Shown here: positions 37,101-45,750 of the stretch, in pieces | Numbering within the stretch: the first letter of the stretch is position 1 | How the letters are laid out: each line of letters begins with the position of its first letter | Assembly (NCBI GenBank): GCA_020636045.1 | Contig: JACJYP010000009.1 | Span: forward strand, 1 to 64,000 | Direction of reading: 5' to 3' | Source of the DNA: Lewinellaceae bacterium | Lineage (GTDB): Bacteria; Bacteroidota; Bacteroidia; Chitinophagales; Saprospiraceae | Length of the DNA stretch: 64,000 nt | Notes under the pieces: generated by a model | What the model was told of the DNA's origin: nothing | Database searches by the model: none | The model's input: the letters and a program-made list of their open reading frames with translations, nothing else | Program-made: the position numbers and the translations under genes

Positions 37101-38956
37101 GCAGCGACACGGTGAAAATCAGTGTCTTGCCCGAAGATATTATACCCGCAGTGCAGATGAACGACACTATTTTTTGCGTCGGTGATACACTTTGGCTCAC
37201 GTCGTTCGCAACCTCGGTCTCTCATCCCAACCTTGCAGTTTCCTACCATTTCAGCAATGGGCTTACGCTCACGGGTAAGGACGCGGCGGTAGCATTGACC
37301 GAGCCGGGTTTGTTTTGGTTTGATCAATGGGTCACGGACGGTTGTTCCTGGGATAAAGTCCGGCGTTTTTTCTCGGTGCGCCCTGCTCCGGCAGTAGATT
37401 TTTCGCAGATCCAGGATACCGTTTGTGTGGGCGGAACACTTGCCGGATATACCTATCCTGTAGATTGGGAGCATAGTTTCCGGTCATTTACATGGCAATG
37501 CAGCGACGGCACAACAGCATCGGGAGCCTCATTTGAAAAAACCTGGCCCTTGTCCGGTTGGCAATCAGTGACCTTAACCGTGACATTCGATACTTCGGGC
37601 TGTTCGACGAGCCTTTCCAAAAATTTCCACATTCGCGCAAACCCTTTACCCGTTGTAGCAGCACAAGATACTACTGCCTGCGGCGACCTCACAACGACGC
37701 TTTTCAACGCGAACCCCGCTCCAGACCTAGGTTACGAGTGGTCTTTTTCAGACAATACCACAGCGGTCGGTTCGCCCGTATCGCACACCTTCGTAGGACC
37801 GGGGGTATTCGCAGCAACCCTGCGTGCCACAGATATATGGGGTTGCACTGCAGATACCACACTTGACGGTTTGCACGCAATCGCCGTACCGCATCCTGTA
37901 TTCACCGTTTCGGAGCCTCATGCGTGCGGACTGGGCCATACTGTCTTTCTGGACAATTTAACTACCGACGGCCCCGGCAGTTCCTGGTATCTGAACGGTA
38001 ATTTCATAGGCACCCACACAGATACCTCCCTTACTTTCAATGTGGCGGGCGATTATTTGTTGAAACTTGTATCTACCAACCAATGGGGCTGCGAGGCGTC
38101 GAGCGATTATTTGTTCAAAGTACTGCCCCCGCTCCTGGCCCTGGGAGCAGGACCTACACAGGTTTGCGAATGGGAGGCTGTCGTGTTTGACAATTTCTCG
38201 CAAAACCCGGATTCTGTGCAGTGGTATTTTGGTAATGGCGCCAGTTCTACCGCTTTTTCACCTGTTTACACCTATCCGGATGCAGGAAATTATCCTGTAA
38301 CACTTATCGCCATGCAAGCAGGCTATTGCGCCGACACTTTCTTTTTCCCTCAGAATATTATCGTGTTGGAATCACCTGTTGCAGGTTTTTCGGCGACCTC
38401 TTCTAGTATGGGGATCGTGACGATCGTGGACAGTTCGCAAAACGCGACGGCATGGCTATACGAATTCCCCGACCTCGACCTGACGATGTATGAACAAAAC
38501 CCGGTCGTTGACTATTCGGCAAACGGCTTGAAAACGATCATTCAAACAGTAACAAATGCCCTTGGATGCCTGGACCACGACACGCTGTTCTTTGAACCGC
38601 TCTTTTTCGGCGGGCTCGCGGTGCCAAACGCGATCATACCAGATGTGGGAACCGGGCCCCACAATTGTTTTACGCCGACCGGAGAGGGGCTGGAGAGCTT
38701 CGTACTTGACATTTTTGCGCCTTGGGGGGCAAATGTATTTCATGCAGAAGGTGTGGTCAATGGCCGGCCAACCCCGGCTGCCATCTGGTGCGGAAAAGAT
38801 GTAAAGGGCGAATTGCTGCCCGCTGGTGCATACTTGTGGCAAATCGAGGCAACTTTTCGCAGGCCGGACGGATCCCTGCAGAAATGGGACGGTATGACCA
38901 TTGGTCGAGGTTCTACGGTACGTCGAACGATTGGGTCTGTGACGTTGTTACGATGA
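34145..38956 (+). CDS. Giant PKD-domain surface protein with type B (CHU_C) sorting domain (1603 residues)
   Basis: A signal peptide (about residues 1-24, ending LWAQ) precedes a chain of PKD and Ig-like modules (for example VTFNNKSCYADSYKWTI; YTFPGIGTYTVQLEAT; FSPVYTYPDAGNYPVTLIAM). Many Cys residues are scattered through them. The last ~95 residues match the gliding-motility-type C-terminal domain: FGGLAVPNAIIPDVG, FVLDIFAPWGANVFHAEG, LLPAGAYLWQIEATF and RTIGSVTLLR. It should be exported by the Sec and type IX systems and displayed on the surface as an adhesin. It is co-transcribed with the PorP/SprF gene 24 bases upstream. Its coding DNA is less GC-rich than most neighbours, hinting at a different history. 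Confidence 0.92.
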   Translation: MKYFHILIAFITCILLFFSNKLWAQCPNPVAAYAILGNVTVICEGESIVVDNLVDENNPVSCVDIMIWDWGDGTKDTVTHFNNMTHVYNFPPFNGSCIHGNGEEFDIDLRVYYHNGDTHHQLAPVTVRPKPQAAFMIPSPICISDPSVTFNNKSCYADSYKWTINPGNVVLTTEDPQYTFPGIGTYTVQLEATSPANWGCGTDIAVQQVQVVAAPQAVATANISDFCAPSILQLSSTGSTNFTSFTWTIMTSGGAMYQWLDTVMNPQNLPNPKVLLKTPGTYTITLTVHGAPECDDAVFTLSPIVINESPIASLSTPSPFCYEGNPIAYTPVGSVISNGGYPNLSYSWFFENGTPSTSSALNPGQVTWNQPGDWKITFIVIGDPSPSNICGSDTVEKIIHIATPSTIGVTHTNPPPGDCGPYVIAFNNTSTGTTTWEWLIKKNGGAAVFGVDYQFENGTTKDSQNVTIRFLTPGEYTVQLQLENVACGPTQSQTFPFSVKMAPTVDAMPVGLQCVPAQVTFPAAVFSDGNDPSTTLNWTFPGGAPGTATGPGPHVVDFTQPGMPLVMVTAQNGCGTAVDTFSFILDIKTQVTFQPAPDSICQNAPAIQLSTNLAAPCFPPNIPNGMLNPAALNDGWNAIVVTNCSSAPGCGTSDTLNIFVLNEILSFGAVPNFCDTIGTATITGFTPSLNVEFGGGPYITAGGLIDAVVAGYGEHPITMTYEAPGLGCVFTQNTTFNVFEVPTSGMTGPVAGCTNFSQAFNFSGIATGLGFEWTFENGIPGTSTQQNPTVEWPIAGDFNVQLIVINPSGCSDTAYSQIHIEAPLDVAITALPTPTEVCPDDPVTVTVTVTGQNPQNWTLYVGNYDTLPNFTTGTLQFLSGVADTTYILTASASNACPSEVASLDVLVHPLPGPDLGVSSLSICSGDTAFFYQNSTGGPFTAQIFEPGNGDPASADLPMDGVRYFALNNQITEYFAILTLSNDCGTRSDTVKISVLPEDIIPAVQMNDTIFCVGDTLWLTSFATSVSHPNLAVSYHFSNGLTLTGKDAAVALTEPGLFWFDQWVTDGCSWDKVRRFFSVRPAPAVDFSQIQDTVCVGGTLAGYTYPVDWEHSFRSFTWQCSDGTTASGASFEKTWPLSGWQSVTLTVTFDTSGCSTSLSKNFHIRANPLPVVAAQDTTACGDLTTTLFNANPAPDLGYEWSFSDNTTAVGSPVSHTFVGPGVFAATLRATDIWGCTADTTLDGLHAIAVPHPVFTVSEPHACGLGHTVFLDNLTTDGPGSSWYLNGNFIGTHTDTSLTFNVAGDYLLKLVSTNQWGCEASSDYLFKVLPPLLALGAGPTQVCEWEAVVFDNFSQNPDSVQWYFGNGASSTAFSPVYTYPDAGNYPVTLIAMQAGYCADTFFFPQNIIVLESPVAGFSATSSSMGIVTIVDSSQNATAWLYEFPDLDLTMYEQNPVVDYSANGLKTIIQTVTNALGCLDHDTLFFEPLFFGGLAVPNAIIPDVGTGPHNCFTPTGEGLESFVLDIFAPWGANVFHAEGVVNGRPTPAAIWCGKDVKGELLPAGAYLWQIEATFRRPDGSLQKWDGMTIGRGSTVRRTIGSVTLLR

Positions 38957-39281
38957 ATTTTGGTTCAGTGTTGTAAAACACTAACGCCAACGACCTTTCT
39001 GAAGACAATATCAAATGCGATAGGCCCTCTCCATGATATTCCCGCCCTGCTTGGTGAAAACACCAAGCAGACGTATCCCGAGTACTCAAGCCTACTTGAG
39101 GGGCACCCCTCGCCTTTCCAAAAACGTATCAAGAAAAGCACGCGCATATCGGCAACGCGATGGCTGTTCAAAAGCCTGATTGCGTTGCTACGTTTCGTGC
39201 TTGGTCAAAAGACACAAGCACGGCGAATGGCAAGTAATTGCTATCTTTATACAGGCGAATTAAAACGAATCAGGCCTTAAA
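38957..39281. other. Intergenic repeats after the adhesin gene
   Basis: No gene is supported in these 325 bases. Three perfect hairpins are present: TGCTTGGTG-AAAA-CACCAAGCA at about 39048-39069, CTCAAG-CCTA-CTTGAG at about 39083-39098, and the GTCAAAAGACA-loop hairpin at 39196-39222 described separately. None has a following T-run. A frame of 106 codons (38960-39280) crosses all three hairpins and shows no protein-like composition. Confidence 0.6.
39196..39222. repeat. GTCAAAAGACA-loop hairpin, copy 1
   Basis: CGTGCTTG (39196-39203) pairs with CAAGCACG (39215-39222) around the 11-base loop GTCAAAAGACA. The same loop with a different but equally perfect 8-bp stem occurs at 51517-51543. Flanks are also shared (CGTTT before, GCGAA after). 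Confidence 0.8.
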
Positions 39282-39848
39282 ATGAGAAAAGTAAAATTGC
39301 AGATGCAAATGTCCATTGACGGATATGTTGCCCGGCCAAATGGAGAAAATGACTGGATGACCTGGAATCCCGATGACCAGCTTGTGGGCTTCCTCCAATC
39401 CATGATTGATGCTTCAGACACTATTTTGCTGGGCCGAAAAATGACAGACGACTTTGTGAATCATTGGGAGAACATGGTCCGCAACAACCCTGACAACCTG
39501 TTTGCAAAAAAAATGGTCGATACGTCAAAAGTCGTTTTCAGCAAAACGCTCGATAAATCAACCTGGAACAACACTACCCTGGCAAAGGGAGATCTTGTGA
39601 AGGAGATCGCCAACCTGAAAGAACGGGACGGCAAAGACATGATCGTTTATGGCGGCGCAGGTTTTGTTTCATCCCTGATAAAAGAAAACCTCATCGACGA
39701 ATATCATCTCATCGTAAATCCGACTGCCATCGGTGACGGCATGGCTATTTTCAAACTGCTTGACAGAACGCAAAGGTTCATACCCATAGCATCCAGACTC
39801 TATCCGGGCGGCAAAACGGTTTTGAGTTACAGACCGCAAACGGATTGA
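39282..39848 (+). CDS. Dihydrofolate reductase-like (RibD C-terminal) family protein (188 residues)
   Basis: The protein matches the RibD C-terminal/YyaP-like family from end to end: MSIDGYVARPNGENDWM near the N-terminus, ILLGRKMTDDF, and the nucleotide-binding YGGAGFVSSLIKENLIDEYH at about residues 124-143, then PTAIGDGMAIF. Such proteins have the DHFR/RibD reductase fold and bind NADPH, but most stand-alone members have no established substrate. It is the first of four co-directional small genes (39282-42223). Confidence 0.93.
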   Translation: MRKVKLQMQMSIDGYVARPNGENDWMTWNPDDQLVGFLQSMIDASDTILLGRKMTDDFVNHWENMVRNNPDNLFAKKMVDTSKVVFSKTLDKSTWNNTTLAKGDLVKEIANLKERDGKDMIVYGGAGFVSSLIKENLIDEYHLIVNPTAIGDGMAIFKLLDRTQRFIPIASRLYPGGKTVLSYRPQTD

Positions 39849-39870
39849 CAGCATTACAAAACAAAGTCTG

Positions 39871-40539
39871 TTGAAACGGTACATCATCGCAATCGGAATA
39901 CTGGCCACGGGGTGCAACACTGCCGGAGTTGAATCGGCAGACAAAATCTCCGGGCAACCGGCTCATCAGGAGACCGGGCGCGCACCGGTAAACAAGGACA
40001 TACAAACCGGCGATCTGATATTTCACACCTCGCGATCGGACCAAAGCCGGGCCATTCAAATTGCGACGAACTCCAGGTATTCCCACATGGGTATCATCTT
40101 TCAGGAAGGGGCTGAATATTTTGTGTACGAGGCCGTTCAGCCGGTAAAACTCACACGACTAAGCAATTGGATTGCGCGCGGAGAAAACGGAAAATATGTG
40201 GTCAAGCGGCTGAAAAACAGCGATGCCGTTCTGACCGAAGCGGGGATTGCAAAAATGAAATCGACCGGACGGAAATATTTGGGCAAGGCTTATGACCTGA
40301 AGTTTGAATGGTCGGATGATAAAATGTATTGCTCGGAACTGGTCTGGAAGATTTACAAAGAAACTTTCAACATCGAAATTGGCAAACCCGAACGGATGGG
40401 GAACTTTGACCTGTCAGACGAAACCGTTCGAAAGAAAGCCAGGGAAAGATACGGCGATCATATCCCGGAAGACGAACCGGTCATCACACCGGATGCCATG
40501 TTCAGAGCGGAAAATCTGATCACGATAACAGAGCATTAG
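39871..40539 (+). CDS. YiiX/YebB-like permuted NlpC/P60 cysteine hydrolase, lipoprotein, TTG start (222 residues)
   Basis: Translation from TTG at 39871 gives a lipoprotein signal with Cys15 (IGILATGC), which supports this unusual start. The catalytic domain has the order seen in YiiX/YebB permuted papain-like enzymes: DIQTGDLIFHTS, then His72 in YSHMGIIF and, later, the nucleophile Cys154 in MYCSELVWKIY. The family is related to peptidoglycan and lipid hydrolases; the substrate is unknown. Lipidation would place it in the periplasm or at the outer membrane. It follows the DHFR-like gene by 22 bases. Confidence 0.9.
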   Translation: MKRYIIAIGILATGCNTAGVESADKISGQPAHQETGRAPVNKDIQTGDLIFHTSRSDQSRAIQIATNSRYSHMGIIFQEGAEYFVYEAVQPVKLTRLSNWIARGENGKYVVKRLKNSDAVLTEAGIAKMKSTGRKYLGKAYDLKFEWSDDKMYCSELVWKIYKETFNIEIGKPERMGNFDLSDETVRKKARERYGDHIPEDEPVITPDAMFRAENLITITEH

Positions 40540-40637
40540 AACCCGCAGAAGTACAGAACCGGGGAATAATCTTTTCATGGTACCGATCAATCCCCCTACT
40601 TTAGCAGGCAAAATCTGTTCTGCGAATCTAAAAATCA

Positions 40638-41267
40638 ATGAAAATGAAGCACCTAATCCTGTTCACTCTTTTTGCCATTTTGCCCGATCTGGGACTGGCG
40701 CAAGACAAGAAACAAATCTGGACAACGGCTGACAGGCAGTACCTTCTTAGCGGATTAAATTCAACCATGTCTGATTTTCTAAAAGAAGTCGAGGACCTAA
40801 GCAATGAACAAATACATTTTAAACCGGACAGCAGCCAATGGTCTATCGCAGAAGTAATGGAACATTTAGGGGTGTACGAAGAACTCCTGTATTGGGACCT
40901 TTTAAACAATCAATATACTGACGAACGGCCTGATCTGGTAGATTCCGTAAAAGGAATAGACAGCATCATGGTCTCCTATGCTACCGACCCCAACAAAGGG
41001 CAGGCGCCATTTATCGGGCAACCAATGGGGCGGTTCAAGGAGAAAAAAGACCTGATCAATTACTTTGCCCGCTTTCGCAACGAGGTCGTCGCATTGGTAC
41101 AGGACACAAAAGTTGATTTCAGACTTCACTTTATTTTCAGACCCGCCGATTGGGGCGTTTGGCACATCAGGGACCTGCATCAATATACATTGCTCTGGAT
41201 CGCGCATACGGAAAGGCACCTGAATCAAATAAAAAGGATAAAATCGAATCCGCATTTTCCAAAATAA
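40638..41267 (+). CDS. DinB-superfamily protein with signal peptide (209 residues)
   Basis: Residues 1-21 form a signal peptide (LILFTLFAILPDLGLAQ). The rest is a DinB-type four-helix bundle, with metal-ligand-type histidines in WSIAEVMEHLGVYEE and in WIAHTERHLNQI near the C-terminus. DinB-like proteins bind a divalent metal; the best characterised members are thiol transferases. The signal peptide would place this one in the periplasm, which is common among Bacteroidota paralogues. The substrate is unknown. It stands alone between the YiiX-like gene and the methyltransferase gene. Confidence 0.9.
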   Translation: MKMKHLILFTLFAILPDLGLAQDKKQIWTTADRQYLLSGLNSTMSDFLKEVEDLSNEQIHFKPDSSQWSIAEVMEHLGVYEELLYWDLLNNQYTDERPDLVDSVKGIDSIMVSYATDPNKGQAPFIGQPMGRFKEKKDLINYFARFRNEVVALVQDTKVDFRLHFIFRPADWGVWHIRDLHQYTLLWIAHTERHLNQIKRIKSNPHFPK

Positions 41268-41347
41268 CGCGGTTTTTTCTGTTTCCAGCAGCATAAGCCT
41301 GCAAGGTGATGGCCAAATCTCGTCCTGCTCAAAAGCGTTAGAAAAAG

Positions 41348-41373
41348 CCAAAAGTATTTTTCAGACACACCCT
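41348..41373 (-). repeat. Solo end of a MITE-like element
   Basis: This 26-base sequence is the exact reverse complement of the left end of the element at 48906-49069 (AGGGTGTGTCTGAAAAATAC followed by TTTTGG). No matching second end was found upstream, so it is a truncated or solo copy. It ends 25 bases before the ATG of the methyltransferase gene and so lies in that gene's promoter or leader. Confidence 0.75.
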
Positions 41374-41398
41374 AACTTTGGGTAGCATTGAAATTACC

Positions 41399-42223
41399 AT
41401 GGAACAACTCAAGGATCAGATCGAGCGACACTATTTCCGGGGAAATCTGTACGAAAGTATACTGGAAGGGGTAAAACAGAAAAACCTCGATCCGGGCAAC
41501 ATCAAAAGATCGGATATCGAAGGCGTCGACGAGTTCCACGTCAGGGGATCGCAGGTTTCCAAAAAAATAGCAACGTATGCAAATATAACCGGCTTGAAAG
41601 CGCTGGATATCGGATGCGGTATCGGCGGACCGGCGCGGATGCTGAGGGAAGAATATCACTGCGACGTGACAGGTATCGATATCAACAGGGAGTATATCGA
41701 AACAGCACAAAAACTGACCGCATTGGTCGGAATGAAGGAAGGGATCGCATTTATTCAGGGAGACGCGACCGATCTGCCGTTTAATGATGGATCATTTGAT
41801 CTGGTATGGACCCAGCACGTGCAAATGAACATACAGGACAAAGAGAAATTTTACGGCGAAATATCAAGAATGCTAAAAACGGGCGGCCTGTTTATTCATT
41901 ATGAAATATTGAGCCAGGGGAACGGGCAAATAGAATACCCGGTCCCCTGGGCAAACGACGAGCGCATCAGTTTTTTATCGGCAAAAGAAGATCTGGAAAA
42001 GATAATTGAAGCGGCAGGACTAAAGAAGATCAGGGCAGAAGACGAGACGGCGAAAGGGATTGAGTTTTTTGAAAATCTGTTAGCCGGTATCAAAGAAAAA
42101 GGAGTGCCCGCAATCGGGTTGAACCTGTTGATGGGAGACTCCACCAGGCTCAAGATCACCAACCTGCTCAACGGCTTGAAAAACGGATCGATCGAATTGC
42201 AGAGTGGATTGTTTATGAAATGA
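41399..42223 (+). CDS. SAM-dependent class I methyltransferase (274 residues)
   Basis: The SAM-binding motif I is ALDIGCGIGGPARML at about residues 68-82, followed by the acidic ribose-binding GIDINREYIETA and by DLPFNDGSFDLVWTQHVQMN as motif II. The overall pattern fits small-molecule or sterol/ubiquinone-type methyltransferases (Methyltransf_11/25). The ATG at 41399 was chosen; a TTG seven codons upstream is in frame but less likely. The substrate cannot be told from context. The gene is convergent with the hybrid sensor gene, 15 bases from its stop. Confidence 0.9.
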   Translation: MEQLKDQIERHYFRGNLYESILEGVKQKNLDPGNIKRSDIEGVDEFHVRGSQVSKKIATYANITGLKALDIGCGIGGPARMLREEYHCDVTGIDINREYIETAQKLTALVGMKEGIAFIQGDATDLPFNDGSFDLVWTQHVQMNIQDKEKFYGEISRMLKTGGLFIHYEILSQGNGQIEYPVPWANDERISFLSAKEDLEKIIEAAGLKKIRAEDETAKGIEFFENLLAGIKEKGVPAIGLNLLMGDSTRLKITNLLNGLKNGSIELQSGLFMK

Positions 42224-42238
42224 CCGCCACCCCTGCTT

Positions 42239-45200
42239 TCAAGGCCCTTTCGAGGCCCGCAGCACCTCGCTCGGCGGCACGCCGTACTGCCCGGTGAAAC
42301 ATTTTGAAAAATAGGCCAGGCTGCTAAACCCCACCCGGAAAGCGATCTCCGAAGCGTTGCCTGCGCCCTGTTCAAGCAATTGGCGGGCGCGTTCAAGTCG
42401 CAACTCGCGGATCAGTACATTGGGACTTTTGCCGGTGAGCGCCTGCAATTTCCGGTACAGATGCGTGCGGCTCAGGGCGACGGCGGCAGCGAGGGTCTCT
42501 ACGCTGAGCGCTTCGTCGTCCATGTTTTCCTCGATGAGATGTTTGATCCGGAAAAGGAATTGTTCGTCCATCGACCGGGTTTCCGTTTTTTCCGGGATCA
42601 GACGGAACGAGCGGCTGTATTTTTCGCGCATCACCTGCTGTTTTTGCAGCAAGCCGTTTACCGTGATGTCCAGTTCGCGGGCATCGAAGGGCTTCACCAG
42701 ATAGGCATCCGCGCCGGTTTCCAAGCCTTCGAGGCGGTTTTCCAGCCCTGCTTTTGCCGTCAACAGCACGACCGGAATGTGGCAGGTGCGCGGGTCGTTT
42801 TTTATTTTTTCCAAAAAGGCAAGGCCGTCCATCCCGGGCATCATGATGTCGGAAAGGATCAGGTCCGGCATCCGCTCGAACGCCATTTCCAGCCCTTCCC
42901 GGCCATTCGTACATTCCAGGATGTCAAAATGATCGCGCATCCGCCCGGCAATGTATTCCCGCACATCGGCATTGTCTTCCACGATCAGGATGCCCGGGCG
43001 CAGACTGCCTGCCTGTTTTTCGTCCGTATTTCCCAAAATCTCTGGAACCGGAGAGCCCACATCGGGTACAGCCGCCGCCCGGCGATCAGGCGTTTCGGGC
43101 AGCTCATGCTCCGGCACTGTTGCCGGTTCGAGCGGCAATACGACCGTAAAAACCGAGCCTTTGCCCGTCGCAGGATCCGGACTTTCCACCATGATCTCGC
43201 CGCCGTGCAACTCGACCAGTTCTTTTGTCAGCGCCAGACCAATTCCCGAACCGACCTGCTCGATATTCCCGTCTGTTTCGACCCGGTAAAAACGGTTGAA
43301 TATATTGCTCAAATGTTCAGGAGAAAGCCCGATGCCGTTGTCGCGCACTTTTAAAACGATACACGGCTTAGACGGCTTACGGTAGACGGTAGACGGTAGA
43401 CGGTAGACGGCTGACGGTAGACGGCTGACGGTAGACGGTGGACGGTGGACGGTGGACGGATTTCGGGTGGCGGTAGTCGGTATTTGGTGGGGAGCTGGTT
43501 GTTGGGGATTTATATCTCGCTCTTCCGTCGGCCCTGTATCTTCAGTTGTATACCCCGCACCGTCAATCATAGGCCGTCTACCGTAGGCCGTCCACCGTCC
43601 ACCGTCAACCGTCAACCGTAGGCCGTCTACCGTAAGCCGTCCACCGTCCACCGTAAAGACGATTTCGCCTTCTTCCGGCGTGAACTTGAAAGCGTTGGAC
43701 AACAGGTTTAGCGCGATCTTTTCCAGTTTGTCCCTGTCAAAATATACAAAAACGGGCTGTGCGGGCAGTTCCACCCGGTACCGGATTTGTTTCTGGCCGG
43801 CCAGGCTTTCAAAAGAATAGGCCAGGGGGCGGAGGAATCCAACCAGATCGCCAGGCTGTTGCCGGAGTTCCATACTACCGCTTTCGAGTCTCGCCAGGTC
43901 GAGCAACTCGTTGACGAGTTGCAGCAGCCGTTTCGCGTTGCGCTCCATGATGCCGTAGTATTTGTGCAGGTCGCCGCGAAATGTGCCCGCCCGCATTTCT
44001 TTAAGGGGGGCGATTATCAGCGTCAGGGGCGTGCGAAACTCGTGGCTGATATTGGCCAGAAAGGTGGATTTCAGTTGGTCGCTTTCGGCGTGTTTTTCGG
44101 CGCGGGCGCGCTCCAGGGCCAGGGTGTGTTCGGCTTCGAGGGCGAGGTTGTACTGCTTGACGCGTTGCCAGACGAACCAGCTGCCGATCAGGATCAGCAG
44201 GATCAGGCCGATCAGGATCAGGACCTGGCGGCTGTTTTTTTCGCGTTCGAGTTCGAGTTGTTGTTCGGCGATGGTCGCTTTTTGTTCGCGGGTCCGGAAC
44301 CGGGCCTCTGTCTCGGCGATCTGCTGGTTCCACGCTTCCAGTTGCAGGCTGTCGTGCAAGCCGGTTGCTACGTGCAGGTGTTCGTACGCTTCTTCCCAAC
44401 GACCGGTAGCGGAAAAAGCATCGGCGAGTATCCTGTGCGCTTTTACCTGAATGTCGCGGTTGTTGGTTTTTTCGCCGAGACCGGCGGCTTTCCGGGCATA
44501 TTCGATCGCTTTTTGGTAATCGCCTTCCGCGATCCCCTGCTGTGCCATATACGCCATCATGATGGCCCGGCGGTACAGATCGGGCCCGATTTCAAAATAC
44601 CGCGCGGCTTTTTCACACCAGGGACCCGATTTTTCGGGATGTTGCAACATTTGCCACACGGTACATAATTGCATCGCAACGCTGTACACATTTGCCGAAT
44701 CGCCCGACTTCGTAAAATTGGTCGCCGCTTTTTCAAAATAGATCACAGACGAATCCAGGTGCTGCCGCATCAGGTGCAGGTTGCCGAGGTAAAACTGGAC
44801 AAGCGCGGTCGTCCGGGTGTCGTTTTTGGAAAGCAGGAGCGCGCGTTTCTGGTAGTCTTCCGCTTCCGAAAACTGCCGGGTCGTCACCATTTCGTGGCCC
44901 AGCGACATATACATCGAAGTCATCAGCGCAGTGTCCCGAGCGGCAGTCGCGGTTTCCAATACCTGCTGCGCCAGTTCGATGGCTTCTGCCGACCGGCCGA
45001 GTGCGCTCAGGCAACTGAGGATCACGACATTCGCAGCATTCAGCCCGCGTTGCTCGCCTGTTTTTTCAAATACCTTTTTTCCTGTCTTTAATTTTCCCAG
45101 GGCGGATTCATGTTCGCCGGTTCTGGCCGCCACCTTGCCTTCGAGCAATAGCAAAACCGCCTGTAGTTCTTGCGGGATCTCTTTTTCTGAAAACGACTTT

Positions 45201-45409
45201 TTCACCCGCATCGTAAATACCGCCACCGAATCCCGCGGAAAAGGTTTGCACGCCTCCAGGGCAAGCCCGGCGTCGTGCAGCAACCGCAATTTTTCATTGC
45301 GATCAGTGCTGCGGTCTGCCAATTGAAGCAGGCTGTCTACCGTCGTTTTTTGGGCAAAAACGGCGGTCGAAAAACAGGCAATACAGAGCAGGAGGAGGTG
45401 CTTTTTCAT
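42239..45409 (-). CDS. Hybrid two-component regulator: TPR sensor, kinase, receiver and AraC output, interrupted by an in-frame repeat (1056 residues)
   Basis: Domains in order: signal peptide (1-19), TPR-type sensor (about 25-375), a membrane helix at about 390-412 (QVLILIGLILLILIGSWFVW), and HisKA with phospho-acceptor His456 in NISHEFRTPL. The HATPase has its N box (LNLLSNAFKFTPEEGE) at about 565-582 and its G boxes (VRDNGIGLS, GSGIGLALTKELVELHGGE) from about 685. The receiver domain has Asp854 in LILSDIMMPGMDG. A C-terminal AraC helix-turn-helix pair includes AVALSRTHLYRKLQALTG and the following FRVGFSSLAYFSKCF. Between the N and G1 boxes lies a ~97-residue insert encoded by a palindromic DNA repeat, rich in TVDG and PSTV words. 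The kinase may tolerate it as a surface loop or may be impaired. The target genes are unknown; T9SS substrate genes lie divergently. Confidence 0.93.
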   Translation of the reverse strand: MKKHLLLLCIACFSTAVFAQKTTVDSLLQLADRSTDRNEKLRLLHDAGLALEACKPFPRDSVAVFTMRVKKSFSEKEIPQELQAVLLLLEGKVAARTGEHESALGKLKTGKKVFEKTGEQRGLNAANVVILSCLSALGRSAEAIELAQQVLETATAARDTALMTSMYMSLGHEMVTTRQFSEAEDYQKRALLLSKNDTRTTALVQFYLGNLHLMRQHLDSSVIYFEKAATNFTKSGDSANVYSVAMQLCTVWQMLQHPEKSGPWCEKAARYFEIGPDLYRRAIMMAYMAQQGIAEGDYQKAIEYARKAAGLGEKTNNRDIQVKAHRILADAFSATGRWEEAYEHLHVATGLHDSLQLEAWNQQIAETEARFRTREQKATIAEQQLELEREKNSRQVLILIGLILLILIGSWFVWQRVKQYNLALEAEHTLALERARAEKHAESDQLKSTFLANISHEFRTPLTLIIAPLKEMRAGTFRGDLHKYYGIMERNAKRLLQLVNELLDLARLESGSMELRQQPGDLVGFLRPLAYSFESLAGQKQIRYRVELPAQPVFVYFDRDKLEKIALNLLSNAFKFTPEEGEIVFTVDGGRLTVDGLRLTVDGGRWTAYGRRPMIDGAGYTTEDTGPTEERDINPQQPAPHQIPTTATRNPSTVHRPPSTVSRLPSAVYRLPSTVYRKPSKPCIVLKVRDNGIGLSPEHLSNIFNRFYRVETDGNIEQVGSGIGLALTKELVELHGGEIMVESPDPATGKGSVFTVVLPLEPATVPEHELPETPDRRAAAVPDVGSPVPEILGNTDEKQAGSLRPGILIVEDNADVREYIAGRMRDHFDILECTNGREGLEMAFERMPDLILSDIMMPGMDGLAFLEKIKNDPRTCHIPVVLLTAKAGLENRLEGLETGADAYLVKPFDARELDITVNGLLQKQQVMREKYSRSFRLIPEKTETRSMDEQFLFRIKHLIEENMDDEALSVETLAAAVALSRTHLYRKLQALTGKSPNVLIRELRLERARQLLEQGAGNASEIAFRVGFSSLAYFSKCFTGQYGVPPSEVLRASKGP
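43361..43655. repeat. Palindromic repeat element inserted in frame in the histidine kinase gene
   Basis: The left arm (about 43371-43460) is built of CGGTAGACGGT/CGGTGGACGGT-type words. The right arm (about 43569-43653) carries their complements (ACCGTCTACCG, ACCGTCCACCG). The centre of roughly 110 bases is unrelated. The arms can pair into a very long imperfect hairpin. The insertion is a multiple of three and keeps the kinase frame open, adding about 97 residues of low-complexity peptide between two catalytic boxes. Confidence 0.85.
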
Positions 45410-45750
45410 TTGAATGCCGGCATTGCGCGAAAAGAAACTGAACAGTCTGTGATTAAACTTCTTTTTCCGTCAAATAATGCGCGGAAACGCCGGATGTAAC
45501 CATTTTGAAAACATTGGTAACAAAAATACAAGCGCAGTGTCACCCCTCCGGCAGATCGGTCTCCGGAGCAGCAAAGAAAAACCGATACAAGGTATCAAAT
45601 TTGAAAATTCCCGCAACAAAAATGGAAGGCGAACGATTGCCGCCGCCCGCACCTTTGCGGCCTCTTAATACGGGTGTGGCGGATCGCCGGTCCTGTAGAA
45701 GGAGGCCCGATTATCAATACATCACTTAACGTTCAAATCTTTTTAAACCA
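45410..45750. other. Divergent promoter region
   Basis: This 341-base gap separates the minus-strand hybrid sensor from the plus-strand repeat protein and should contain both promoters. On the minus strand TATTTTTG (plus-strand 45521-45528) fits the -7 element TAnnTTTG, 112 bases upstream of the sensor ATG, but a -33 TTTG is not evident. I see no exact element for the plus-strand gene. No gene is supported inside. Confidence 0.5.

Noticed and set aside
38960..39280. 106-codon gene after the adhesin
   Set aside because: The frame runs through three perfect hairpins and a dispersed repeat copy and overlaps no promoter.
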